Source of the DNA: DATJPR01 sp035506295
Lineage (GTDB): Bacteria > Bacteroidota > Ignavibacteria > UBA10030 > UBA6906
DNA length: 11,238 nucleotides
Direction of reading: 5' to 3'
Assembly (NCBI GenBank): GCA_035506295.1
Contig: DATJPR010000262.1
Span: 1-11,238 of the forward strand
The position numbers and the translations under genes were made by a program. Below, piece by piece: positions 1-7,700 of this stretch. Each line of letters starts with the position of its first letter. The stretch's first letter is position 1. Under the pieces are notes generated by a model. The model saw only the letters and a program-made list of their open reading frames with translations. It was not told the origin of the DNA and ran no database searches.

Positions 1-70
1 CCATTGTTTCAGCTCTCATGTGCTGGAGTATGGGCTCGACGTGCTCGCTGCAGTTCGGGCAAACCGGAAC

Positions 71-113
71 AAAAAAAGAGGTCCCTTATCTCGACGGGAG
101 AACAAGGGACCTC
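71..113 (-). terminator. Strong intrinsic terminator for leftward transcription
   Basis: A perfect 10-bp inverted repeat pairs GAGGTCCCTT (78-87) with AAGGGACCTC (104-113). The 16-nt loop can pair further (TCTC with GAGA). On the minus strand the stem is followed at once by seven U residues (A71-A77 on the given strand), which is the classic rho-independent design. No T-run follows on the + strand, so it should act only on leftward transcripts. No leftward gene is visible to its right before buk, so it ends an unannotated short RNA, sits in the leader of a leftward gene beyond position 1, or blocks antisense transcription. Confidence 0.75.
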
Positions 114-201
114 ACAAAGAACTACTTGAAGTATAGGGAAGAAAAACGAGGAAAGCGAATAGCTGATGTGATTTCCCCCGGAGGATCGCTGTGGAGAGCG
201 G

Positions 202-243
202 GCAGCAGACAGCTGACAGCTGACAGCGGACAGCGGATAGTAG
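202..243. repeat. Heptamer tandem repeat, consensus ACAGCNG
   Basis: Six consecutive 7-bp units can be read from 202: GCAGCAG, ACAGCTG twice, ACAGCGG twice, then a degenerate ATAGTAG. The central four units (209-236) fit ACAGCNG exactly. There are no spacers, so this is not a CRISPR array. Heptamer repeats of this kind are common in intergenic DNA of several bacterial groups, and no function can be assigned here. Confidence 0.75.
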
Positions 244-328
244 ATGTTCCCTTCTGTTCTTTCGACTGTCAACTTCCGTTGGCTGGCCTGAGAACCATAG
301 CCCGCTTTACACGAACCTGCAGACATTG

Positions 329-358
329 TTGTGTTTATCGACCCAAGACGATACATTG
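329..358 (+). promoter_or_regulatory. Candidate promoter of buk-ptb (TTG-N20-TAnnTTG)
   Basis: TTG at 329-331 and TACATTG at 352-358 are separated by 20 nt. This resembles the Bacteroidetes-type promoter (TTG or TTTG near -33, TAnnTTTG near -7), one T short of the -7 consensus. The start codon lies about 55 nt downstream. Support comes mainly from matching patterns upstream of gltB and of the RRM gene in this window. Confidence 0.35.
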
Positions 359-413
359 TACGCCCAGAAGGCCGGAAAACCCACTCTCCAACCGCCGATG
401 CGCCGGAAGCCTG

Positions 414-1466
414 ATGGCATTCATTCTCGTTATCAACCCGGGTTCCACCTCCACGAAGTTGGCGTTGTATCACGACCGCGATCAAGTATCGGTCGAAGTC
501 CTGCGGCACGATCCCGTCTCGTTGCGTCAGTTTCCATCCATCTGGGACCAATTTGAATTTCGGATGAGCACGGTTCGCTCGTGGACGCAGGAAAAGGCAA
601 CGGAGCTGTCTGCTGTCGTAGCCATGGGCGGACTTTTGCGCCCCCTCCAAGGCGGGACCTACTGCGTCAACGAGAAGATGCTTCACGACGCACGAATGAA
701 TCTGCAGGGTGAACACGCGTCGAATTTGGGATGCGCCATCGCTGCCGAAATTGCGAAACATTACCGGTGTCCAGCGTTCGTCGTCGATCCGATTTCTGTC
801 GATGAGTTTGAACCGCTTGCCCGGTACTCGGGCCATCCCCTGATCACACGAAGCGCGCTCTCTCACGCGCTAAACCTTCATGCGGCAGCACTCCGCGCCG
901 CCGACGAGATCGGCAAACCGATTGCAGAGAGCACATTCCTCGTTGCCCATCTCGGAGGGGGCATCTCCGTGGCTCCTCTCCGCGGTGGGAGGATCGTCGA
1001 TGTGAACGATGCGTCAAGCGACGGCCCGTTCTCACCGGAGAGGACAGGCGGGCTTCCGCTGCAGCAGTTCATCACTCTCTGCTTTTCGGGTAAGTACGAT
1101 GAGAAGGGGATGAGAGACTTTGTGCGGGGGAGAGGGGGACTGACCGCCTACCTCGGGACGAATTCCGCCATGGACGTAGAAGCGATGGTAAAACAAGGAG
1201 ATGCCCGGGCTTTGGAGATCTTCCAGGCGATGGCGTACCAGATAGCGAAGGAGATCGGTGCGATGTCGACGGTTCTCGCCGGCCACGTGGATGCGGTGGT
1301 GCTTACGGGAGGGCTTGCATCTTCGACGATGCTCGTCGACTGGATCACACAACGGATTGCGTTCCTAGCTCGCGTGATTGTCTACCCGGGAGAACATGAA
1401 ATGGAATCTCTTGCGTTTGCGGCGCTCAAGGCGGTGCGGGGAACGTCACATGCCGAGGAATACTGA
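414..1466 (+). CDS. buk: Butyrate kinase
   Basis: Predicted cytoplasmic kinase of the acetate/butyrate kinase family (ASKHA fold). It transfers phosphate between butyryl-phosphate (or a branched-chain acyl-phosphate) and ADP, giving the free acid and ATP. The 350-residue protein matches the usual family length. Visible motifs are the phosphate-binding NPGSTSTK at residues 8-15, MGGLLRP at 71-77, VDPISVDEFEPLAR at 124-137, AHLGGGISV at 178-186, SPERTGGLP at 207-215, VLTGGLASS at 296-304 and PGEHEMESLA near the carboxyl end. The start at 414 is chosen because MAFILVINPGSTSTK is the canonical amino terminus; GGAAG lies 4 nt upstream. An in-frame extension to position 18 is rejected. It is followed after 3 nt by ptb, so the two are very likely co-transcribed. 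Substrate preference (butyrate, isobutyrate or isovalerate) cannot be read from the sequence. Confidence 0.96.
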   Translation: MAFILVINPGSTSTKLALYHDRDQVSVEVLRHDPVSLRQFPSIWDQFEFRMSTVRSWTQEKATELSAVVAMGGLLRPLQGGTYCVNEKMLHDARMNLQGEHASNLGCAIAAEIAKHYRCPAFVVDPISVDEFEPLARYSGHPLITRSALSHALNLHAAALRAADEIGKPIAESTFLVAHLGGGISVAPLRGGRIVDVNDASSDGPFSPERTGGLPLQQFITLCFSGKYDEKGMRDFVRGRGGLTAYLGTNSAMDVEAMVKQGDARALEIFQAMAYQIAKEIGAMSTVLAGHVDAVVLTGGLASSTMLVDWITQRIAFLARVIVYPGEHEMESLAFAALKAVRGTSHAEEY

Positions 1467-1469
1467 ACC

Positions 1470-2417
1470 ATGAACAGCATCTCTCTTCCTGGTAAGATGA
1501 TGATCCAGACCTTTGACCAACTCCTGGCCGCTGCGGCGCGCCTTGCGCCGAAACGTGTTGCCGTGATCAATCCCTCCAATGCAGAAACGTTTTCTTCCAT
1601 TGCCGAAGCGCAGAAGGTTCTTCCCGTTCAATTCGAGCTCGCGGGCGACAGGGAAACGATCGAAAAAGGACTCGCGGATGCGAAGGGGGATGCCCGGGCT
1701 GTGCAGATCCAACATTGTGCCGACGTGCACGAAGCATTGCGCGCCGCCCTCCGTGCGGTGAAGGAAGGTCGCGCCGGCATTCTCATGAAAAGCGGGGTTG
1801 ATACGTCGACAATGATGCGGGCAGTCCTTGATGAACGCGAAGGCCTCCGGACAGGTCGGTTGCTGAGCGACATCTTTCTACTGGAATTCCCCCGGCGTCC
1901 CGGAAACAGGTTCATGATGATCACCGACGGCGGCGTCACTCTTGCCCCGAACTTGAAAGAGAAAATCGAACTGATCAAGAATGCTGTAGAGGTTGCTCAC
2001 GCCCTCGGGAACGCTCGCCCGAAAGTCGCGGTCTTGTCCGCCACCGAGTTTGTAGTCCCGAATTTGCAGTCGACCATCGATGCAGCGATCCTCGCGAAGA
2101 TGAGCGACCGCGGTCAGATCACCGGCTGTGTCGTCGATGGCCCGCTTGCGCTTGACAGTGCCATCTCCGAGGAGGCTGCGGCGGAGAAACGGCTCACCTC
2201 AGAAGTGGCGGGGAAGGCGGAGATTCTCGTCGCGCCGAATATCGAGACCGCGAACAGTCTTGCGAAAAGCACGACGTACTTTGCTGGACTTCGTCTTGCA
2301 CATGTCGTGATGGGCGCTTCCGCGCCGATCCTGATCCCATCACGGGCAGACAAAAGTGATGCAAAGCTCCTGTCTATCGCGCTGGGCATGCTCGTCAGCG
2401 AACACGTGCCAAAATGA
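1470..2417 (+). CDS. ptb: Phosphate butyryltransferase (phosphate acetyl/butyryltransferase family)
   Basis: Soluble enzyme that exchanges CoA for phosphate on an acyl-CoA, yielding the acyl-phosphate used by the adjacent butyrate kinase. The 315-residue protein carries family signatures: LMKSGVDTSTMMRAVLDERE from residue 105, ITDGGV at 151-156, VDGPLALDSAISEEAA at 222-237, LVAPNIETANSLAKS at 253-267, and a carboxyl-terminal GASAPILIPSRADKSDAK from 282. The start at 1470 has GAGGAA at 1455-1460, spaced 9 nt. A later start at 1500 (MIQTFDQLL) would match many homologues more closely but has a poor ribosome-binding site. The order buk-ptb is the reverse of the clostridial ptb-buk operon. A plain phosphate acetyltransferase is less likely given the buk partner. 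The stop codon lies in the left arm of the hairpin at 2416-2456. Confidence 0.93.
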   Translation: MNSISLPGKMMIQTFDQLLAAAARLAPKRVAVINPSNAETFSSIAEAQKVLPVQFELAGDRETIEKGLADAKGDARAVQIQHCADVHEALRAALRAVKEGRAGILMKSGVDTSTMMRAVLDEREGLRTGRLLSDIFLLEFPRRPGNRFMMITDGGVTLAPNLKEKIELIKNAVEVAHALGNARPKVAVLSATEFVVPNLQSTIDAAILAKMSDRGQITGCVVDGPLALDSAISEEAAAEKRLTSEVAGKAEILVAPNIETANSLAKSTTYFAGLRLAHVVMGASAPILIPSRADKSDAKLLSIALGMLVSEHVPK

Positions 2418-2456
2418 AATGTGGACAGCGGCGCCGGCGCCCTCTGCCCACATTTC
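2416..2456. terminator. Long hairpin between convergent ptb and PAS gene
   Basis: A perfect 9-bp stem joins GAAATGTGG (2416-2424) to CCACATTTC (2448-2456). One mismatch and three more pairs (CAG/CTG) follow, and the loop itself contains the 12-nt palindrome GGCGCCGGCGCC (2430-2441). It overlaps the ptb stop codon and lies 50 nt beyond the end of the leftward PAS gene, where a shared bidirectional terminator would be expected. Flanking T-runs are weak on both sides (GAATACCGCTTTT to the right, ATTTTGG to the left on the minus strand), so efficiency is uncertain. Confidence 0.6.
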
Positions 2457-2505
2457 GAATACCGCTTTTGCGGACTGCTTTCTTCCTCCTGCTTGCTCCC
2501 GGAAG

Positions 2506-2994
2506 TCACTCGTTATTGTCCCTTGTTGTTCTCCTCCGCCGTCTCCATGATCGTGTGCGCGAGAAGGAATTTTCTTGTGAGCTGGTCCGATGCGAGCACG
2601 AAGGTACGCTCTTGATCCTCGACGCGTTTGTCGGCCGGGGGCTTCTCGTTGGAACGATCGTATTGCGGATCCATCGCGTAGTTCCGTCGCGATGGATGAT
2701 ACGGTGTTCCAGGGGAGGGACTTCTTCGCCGGCGAGGGCACGCCGCGCCTGCTCCAGCACTCGTTCGCGGTCGGTGCGCGGAACCATCTTGGACCAGAGA
2801 TCGGGATCCGATCGGTAGTCCTCCAAGGTATATCCCGTGATGGAAACGCAACCCGGGCCATGATAGGTCTCGGCCGCCACCCTGTCCCGGATCGTGACGG
2901 TGTAAATGTAGTCAGTGAGATATTGAATGAGTCTTTCGTAACGATCTTCAAGGGCCATATTTTTCGATGCCGCCATGTGAGAGTCGCTACACAT
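2506..2994 (-). CDS. PAS-domain protein, probably frameshifted or truncated
   Basis: Read as it stands, the frame encodes 162 residues. Residues 17-112 are a clear PAS/PAC sensor domain: YERLIQYLTDYIYTV, then HGPGCVSITGYTLEDY, then PPLEHRIIHRDGTTRWIRNT. PAS domains bind small ligands or partner proteins and usually precede a histidine kinase, GGDEF or other output domain. None follows here. After residue 116 the translation becomes Arg/Ser-rich and unlike protein. The neighbouring frame instead gives a plausible sequence containing ADKRVEDQERTFVLASDQL, ending at 2513. A lost base between about 2637 and 2670, for instance in the five-G run 2637-2641, would join the two. The start at 2994 has GGAG a few bases upstream; ATGs at 2976 and 2958 are alternatives. 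It is convergent with ptb and divergent from the permease. It may be a decayed sensor-kinase remnant. The PAS call is firm; its functionality is doubtful. Confidence 0.65.
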   Translation of the reverse strand: MCSDSHMAASKNMALEDRYERLIQYLTDYIYTVTIRDRVAAETYHGPGCVSITGYTLEDYRSDPDLWSKMVPRTDRERVLEQARRALAGEEVPPLEHRIIHRDGTTRWIRNTIVPTRSPRPTNASRIKSVPSCSHRTSSQENSFSRTRSWRRRRRTTRDNNE

Positions 2995-3035
2995 TGAACT
3001 CCAAGGGGAGACTTTCCGGTTTCATACGCCCTTGA

Positions 3036-3176
3036 TTGCAAAATCATTCTTTGCGACCATGGGAAGGAAAGCTGACAAACACGACCGATGATGGCAAGGC
3101 GAAGAACCGGGACTTCGAGCGAGTCACGCCGAACCAGAAGGTTGTGAAGCGTATCACACGTGTGGAGAACCTCTAA
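3036..3176 (+). pseudogene. Possible carboxyl-terminal gene remnant
   Basis: This short + frame, from just after a TGA at 3033 to TAA at 3174-3176, has no ATG. Only TTG codons (3036, 3051) could start it. Its translation has protein-like character (WEGKLTNTTDDGKAKNRDFE, then RVTPNQKVVKRITRVENL) with coding-like codon use, G or C in most third positions. I do not recognise the family. It lies in the same frame as the permease, with the stop only 6 nt before the permease start. The simplest reading is the tail of a gene whose front was deleted. A chance open stretch or a very small TTG-started gene remain possible. Confidence 0.3.
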
Positions 3177-3182
3177 ACCAGA

Positions 3183-4466
3183 ATGGCCCAACTCACAAGT
3201 GCGGCAAGACCGGGCGACATCGCACTCAGAAAATCGATTCGTCTCCGTCATGCAGTCGCCCTGTACATGACGTCCGTCCTCGGCTCGGGGGTTCTTGTTC
3301 TTCCGGGTCTTGCCGCGCAAATCGCCGGCCCGGGGTCGCTTGTGGCCTGGTGCGTTCTCTCGTTTGCGAGTTATCCGTTTGCCTACACCTTTGCCTCGCT
3401 GTCGGCCAGACGCCCGGAGTCAGGCGGCGTCTATGCCTTCGCGCGGGAGAGCTTCGGCCCAAGAATCGCTACCGTCGCCGGGTGGCTCTTTGCGCTCTGG
3501 TACATTTCGGGTGCACCGGCGGTAACGCTCATCGCGGCTTCATACATCTCCTATGCCGTGCCCATGGGCAGGGGAGAGAGCTACATCATCGCCGCGAGCG
3601 TGATCGTTCTCGCCTTTCTGGTCAATTACCGCGGCATGAAGTTTACCAATCGAACGCAGATCGCGGTGGTCGGGGCGATCGTGGCGCTGCTTGTTGCCGT
3701 GGTGGCGTCTTCGATAGGTTCCGTCCGGGCCGAGAACTTTGCTCCATTCACGCCACATGGTCTGCTGCCGATCGGGACGGCCGCAGCGCTGATCTTCTGG
3801 TCGTTTCTCGGGTACGAGAATGTCTCCAATATCGCCGAGGAGTTCGAAAACCCCGAGCGTGACTTCCGCAGGAGCATCCGACTGAGCGTCTTCCTCATCG
3901 GTCTTCTGTACTGTGCTGTTGCCGTCGTGACCGTTGGGACGGGTGCGTATCTCGAAGGTGGCAGTGTTGCGCCGTTTGCCGCGATTTTCTCGAACGTCAT
4001 CGGTCGATATGCCGCGATCGGGACGGCGGCCCTCGCACTTTTTATCATCTTCGGGACGGCGAATGCCTATACTGCCGGCATGTCGCGTGTGATCTATGCC
4101 GTTGCGCGGGATGGCGGGCTTCCTCGATTGCTTGCGCATCTCAGCCCCAGGACCGGCGTCCCTGACCGGAGCCTCATCATGCTGTTTGCGTTCTCCCTGG
4201 TGATGCTCAGTCTCTATTTCTTTTCGGGCATCGGCCTCGAAAAGGCGATGCTCATCCCGAGCGGAGCGGCGATTCTCGTCTATGTGATCGGGTCTGCCAG
4301 CGGAATCAAACTGCTGGTGGGTCGAGGGAGGGAGAGGGGCTTCGCGGTGATTTCCCTTCTCCTCTCGGTCTCCATTCTCCCTTTTGTGGGCACTCTCGCG
4401 CTTGTGTCGGTCCTCGTGGCATCGGCAGGCCTCTGCTATATCTGGCTTCGAGAGCGTGCAGGGTGA
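3183..4466 (+). CDS. APC-superfamily amino-acid permease or exporter
   Basis: Integral inner-membrane transporter of 427 residues with about 12 hydrophobic segments and no signal peptide. The first helix carries the unwound-helix motif GSGVLVLPG at residues 34-42, which binds the substrate backbone in this superfamily. SGGVYAFARESFG at 80-92 is the conserved loop after helix 2. FWSFLGYENVSNIAEEFENP at 205-224, followed by RDFRRSI, is the helix 6 to 7 signature. Length and the helix 1-3 sequence recall YjeH-type methionine/branched-chain amino-acid exporters, but direction and substrate cannot be decided. The start at 3183 is the first ATG after an in-frame TAA at 3174. GTGGAGA at 3162-3168 is too distant to be a good Shine-Dalgarno (about 15 nt). 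No promoter of the kind seen for its neighbours was found immediately upstream. It is likely transcribed alone. Confidence 0.9.
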   Translation: MAQLTSAARPGDIALRKSIRLRHAVALYMTSVLGSGVLVLPGLAAQIAGPGSLVAWCVLSFASYPFAYTFASLSARRPESGGVYAFARESFGPRIATVAGWLFALWYISGAPAVTLIAASYISYAVPMGRGESYIIAASVIVLAFLVNYRGMKFTNRTQIAVVGAIVALLVAVVASSIGSVRAENFAPFTPHGLLPIGTAAALIFWSFLGYENVSNIAEEFENPERDFRRSIRLSVFLIGLLYCAVAVVTVGTGAYLEGGSVAPFAAIFSNVIGRYAAIGTAALALFIIFGTANAYTAGMSRVIYAVARDGGLPRLLAHLSPRTGVPDRSLIMLFAFSLVMLSLYFFSGIGLEKAMLIPSGAAILVYVIGSASGIKLLVGRGRERGFAVISLLLSVSILPFVGTLALVSVLVASAGLCYIWLRERAG

Positions 4467-4471
4467 GTCTT

Positions 4472-4499
4472 GAAGCCTTGCAAGCAAACGTGCGGCTTC
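4472..4499 (+). terminator. Weak terminator candidate after the permease
   Basis: GAAGCC (4472-4477) pairs with GGCTTC (4494-4499), and GCA/TGC extend the stem after a 2-nt bulge. It starts 6 nt after the permease stop. A second short inverted repeat, AAAGGG/CCCTTT, follows at 4505-4517. There is no proper T-run, only CCCCTTTCCTT, so termination may be rho-dependent or inefficient. Confidence 0.3.
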
Positions 4500-4585
4500 C
4501 GGCAAAAGGGCCCCTTTCCTTCGAACTTCCGTCAGAAATTACCGTTCAATCGAGAAAATGAACTCCCTGATTGCAGCGACGTGTT

Positions 4586-4614
4586 TTGCTTTTCAGTGGG
4601 GAACTCGTAAATTG
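4586..4614 (+). promoter_or_regulatory. Candidate promoter of gltBD (TTG-N19-TAnnTTG)
   Basis: TTG at 4586-4588 (TTTG if read from 4585) and TAAATTG at 4608-4614 are separated by 19 nt. This is near the Bacteroidetes-type -33/-7 consensus. It would give a leader of about 140 nt before gltB, long enough for regulation, although I see no known riboswitch in it. Confidence 0.35.
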
Positions 4615-4741
4615 AATTTGACGCTGTATTACCCAGTCCACCTCACTTTGGTAAACCTCCAGCTTGGTCTGGCTTTCGAATCTTAAGCCGATCAAGCATT
4701 TTTGCATAGAATGGGATACCGCGTCCGGGCAGGGCATACAC

Positions 4742-4750
4742 GGGAAGGGG
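4742..4750 (+). promoter_or_regulatory. Ribosome-binding site fixing the gltB start
   Basis: GGGAAGGGG ends 9 nt before the ATG at 4760. It supports that start over the upstream in-frame ATG at 4664 and the out-of-frame ATG at 4755. Confidence 0.6.
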
Positions 4751-4759
4751 TACAATGCC

Positions 4760-7700
4760 ATGAACAACCAATACCGGGATGATTTTCCTCTGTACGATCC
4801 TCGGAACGAACATGATGCCTGTGGCCTCGGCTTCATCGTCAACGTCAAGGGGGAAAAATCGCATGACATTGTCACCCAGGGTATCAGGATCCTGATCAAT
4901 CTCACGCATCGCGGCGCCAGCGGGAGCGATCCGGAGACAGGCGACGGGGCAGGCGTGACGATTCAAATTCCGCACGAATTCTTTCTCAAGGAATGCAAAC
5001 GCTTCGGCTTCTCCCTTCCGGGTCCCGGCCAATACGGCGTCGGGATGATCTTCCTCCCGGTCGATCCTCAATCCCGCCTCCAATGCGAGGGGATCATCGA
5101 TCGTGTCGTACAGGAGGAAAACCTCACGGTCATCGGTTGGCGAGACACACCGATCGACGCTGATGCCATCGGCCGGATAGCGCGCGCGACGCAACCATAC
5201 ATCGAGCAGATCTTCGTGCGGAATGGGTCCGATATGACGCAGGACCAATTTGAGCGGAAACTGTATGTCGTTCGGAAGCGCATTGAAAATGAAATCGTCA
5301 AGTCGACGGTGAAGGACCGTGACTTCTTCTATATTCCGTCGCTCTCATCGTACACGATCGTCTATAAGGGACTGCTTCTTGCTCCGCAGATCGAACGGTT
5401 CTACACCGATCTCTCGGACCCGGACACGAAGAGCGCGCTCTGCCTGGTGCACCAGCGGTTCTCGACGAACACGCTCCCGAACTGGCAGCTCGCGCATCCA
5501 TTCCGGTATATCTGCCACAACGGGGAGATCAATACCCTCCGCGGGAACGTCAACTGGATGCATGCGCGGCAATCCGTGATGAAGTCCGAGCTCTTCGGAG
5601 ACGATATTCGCAAACTCACGCCCATCGTGGAGCCGAAAGGGAGCGATTCCTCATCCCTCGACAACGTCGTGGAATTGCTGCATCTGGCAGGACGGAGCCT
5701 TCCGCATGCACTCGCCATGTTGATTCCCGAGGCGTGGGATAAAGACAGCAGCATGAGCGCTGAGAAGAAAGCGTTCTACGAATATCATGCCTCCTTGATG
5801 GAACCGTGGGACGGTCCGGCTGCCGTCGCGTTCACGGATGGGAAGGTCATCGGAGCGACGCTCGATCGCAACGGGCTTCGTCCCGCGCGCTATCTGGTAA
5901 CGCATGATGATTTCGTCGTCATGGCCTCGGAGACCGGCGTCCTTGAAGTCGAACCGGAGCGCGTCAAGTTCAAAGCCTGCCTCCAGCCGGGAGAGATGCT
6001 CCTGGTCGATCTCGATGAACGTCGATTAATCCCCGACGATGAGATCAAGGAGATGCTGAGCAGCCGCCAACCCTATGCGGCGTGGCTCAAGGAGAATCAG
6101 ATCAGCCTGGAGACGCTTCCTGATCCGCCGCGCGAGCACGCGTTCAATCCCGCGGACATCCTCAAACGGCAACGTGCCTTCGGGTATACGGAAGAAGACC
6201 TCCGCATCATCATGATCCCGATGGCCGAGAACGGCGAGGAGCCCGTCGGTTCCATGGGCGCCGATACGCCCCTCGCGTGCCTTTCGGACCGGCCGCAACC
6301 GCTGTTCAACTACTTCAAGCAGCTCTTCGCGCAGGTCACCAATCCTCCGATTGATCCGATCCGGGAAGATCTGGTCATGTCGCTGACGAGCTACATCGGG
6401 TCCGAGCGGAACATTCTGGATGAAACGCCGAAGAACTGTCATACCCTGAAGCTCCGTGATCCGATCGTCACCAACCGCGACCTGGAAAAACTCCGCCGTG
6501 TCTCGCAGGGGGATTTCCTTGCGACGACGCTGCCGATGCTGTTCCGTGTCAACGGCGGAGCGGAGGAACTCGAGCGTGCCCTCACCGGGTTGTGCCGCAG
6601 GGCGAGCCTGGCCATCGAATCCGGTTACACGATCATCATCCTGTCGGACCGGGGGAGCGACGAGGAGTATGCGCCCATTCCCAGTCTTCTCGCACTCACG
6701 GCTGTCCATAACCATCTTGTCCGCGAAAAGACCAGGACGCAAGTCGCCCTTGTGGTGGAAACGGGAGAGGCGCGGGAGGTCATGCACTATGCTCTGCTGA
6801 TCGGCTACGGGGCGAGCGCGATCAACCCGTATCTGGCAATAGAGACGCTGGAAGATCTTGCGCAGAAATCCATTCTCTCGACCGGCCTCTCGTTTGAAAA
6901 GGCGCTCCACAACTATATCAAGGCCGTCGGGAAGGGGCTGCTGAAGGTGTTCTCGAAGATGGGCATCTCCACGCTGCAGAGTTACCGCGGCGCGCAGATC
7001 TTCGAAGCGATCGGGCTGAACAAGGACATCGTCGACAAGTACTTCACCGGCACTGTGTCGCGAATCGAAGGGGTGGGGCTCGACGTTCTGGTGCGGGAAG
7101 CGCAAATGAAGCACCATCACGCGTACCAACGCGTGACCGATGCCGAAGCGCAGCTCGACCTGGGAGGGTCGTACCAGTTCCGCATCGCGGGTGAGAGGCA
7201 TATGGTGAACCCGTCGACCATAGCGAAACTGCAGGATGCCGTCCAGCGCGGGGACTACGCCACCTACAAAGAATACGCGGACATCGTCAACAAGCAAAAC
7301 AGGGACCTGTACACGCTTCGCGGCCTTATGGACCTTCGCGAAGCGGACCACCCGGTGCCTCTGGAGGAGGTCGAACCGGCGAAGGAAATCGTGAAGCGGT
7401 TTGTAACGGGGGCGATGTCTTACGGATCCATCAGCAAAGAAGCGCATGAAACGCTGGCAATCGCGATGAACCGGATCGGTGGCCGCTCGAACACAGGTGA
7501 AGGCGGCGAGGATGAGAGCCGTTACACTCCCGACGCGAACGGCGATTCCCGGAGAAGCGCGATTAAACAGGTCGCGTCGGCACGATTCGGCGTGACGGCG
7601 CACTACCTCATCAATGCGGACGAGCTGCAGATCAAAATTGCGCAAGGCGCGAAGCCCGGCGAAGGAGGTCAGCTCCCCGGCCACAAGGTGGACGCGGTCA

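Larger units (their letters stand above)
1..413. other. Non-coding region upstream of buk
   Basis: This 413-base stretch has no gene I can support. A long open frame does run through it on the + strand in phase with buk. Its translation before position 414 resembles no protein, and the recognisable kinase sequence starts exactly at 414, so the extension is chance. The leftward open frame across it contains the SAVSCQLSA-type translation typical of heptamer repeats and is also rejected. The region contains an intrinsic terminator pointing left (71-113), a heptamer tandem repeat (202-243) and a candidate promoter for buk (329-358). A small leftward RNA ending at the terminator is possible but not shown. 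Confidence 0.6.

Noticed and set aside
1..70. Leftward open stretch at the left edge with a CPNC motif (VPVCPNCSEHVEPIL)
   Set aside because: It lies just beyond the leftward terminator, has no start codon before the motif, and an in-frame TAA lies directly upstream. Too little sequence is present to support a zinc-ribbon gene.
202..243. CRISPR array
   Set aside because: Units are 7 bp, contiguous and without spacers; this is a simple tandem repeat.
18..413. In-frame amino-terminal extension of butyrate kinase
   Set aside because: The translation crosses the terminator and the heptamer repeat and resembles no protein; the canonical Buk amino terminus begins at 414.
2340..3320. Minus-strand open frame spanning the PAS gene in another frame
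   Set aside because: It runs through ptb's end, the hairpin, the PAS region and the permease start without any domain. The PAS domain is in a different frame.
3540..4505. Minus-strand open frame antisense to the permease
   Set aside because: Highly charged translation without motifs, mirroring the hydrophobic permease on the other strand; a shadow frame.
4648..4665. Sigma-54-like site (GG-N10-GC) upstream of gltB
   Set aside because: GG at 4650-4651 and GC at 4662-4663 are correctly spaced, but three other conserved positions of TGGYAYRNNNNTTGCW mismatch. This level of match is expected by chance.
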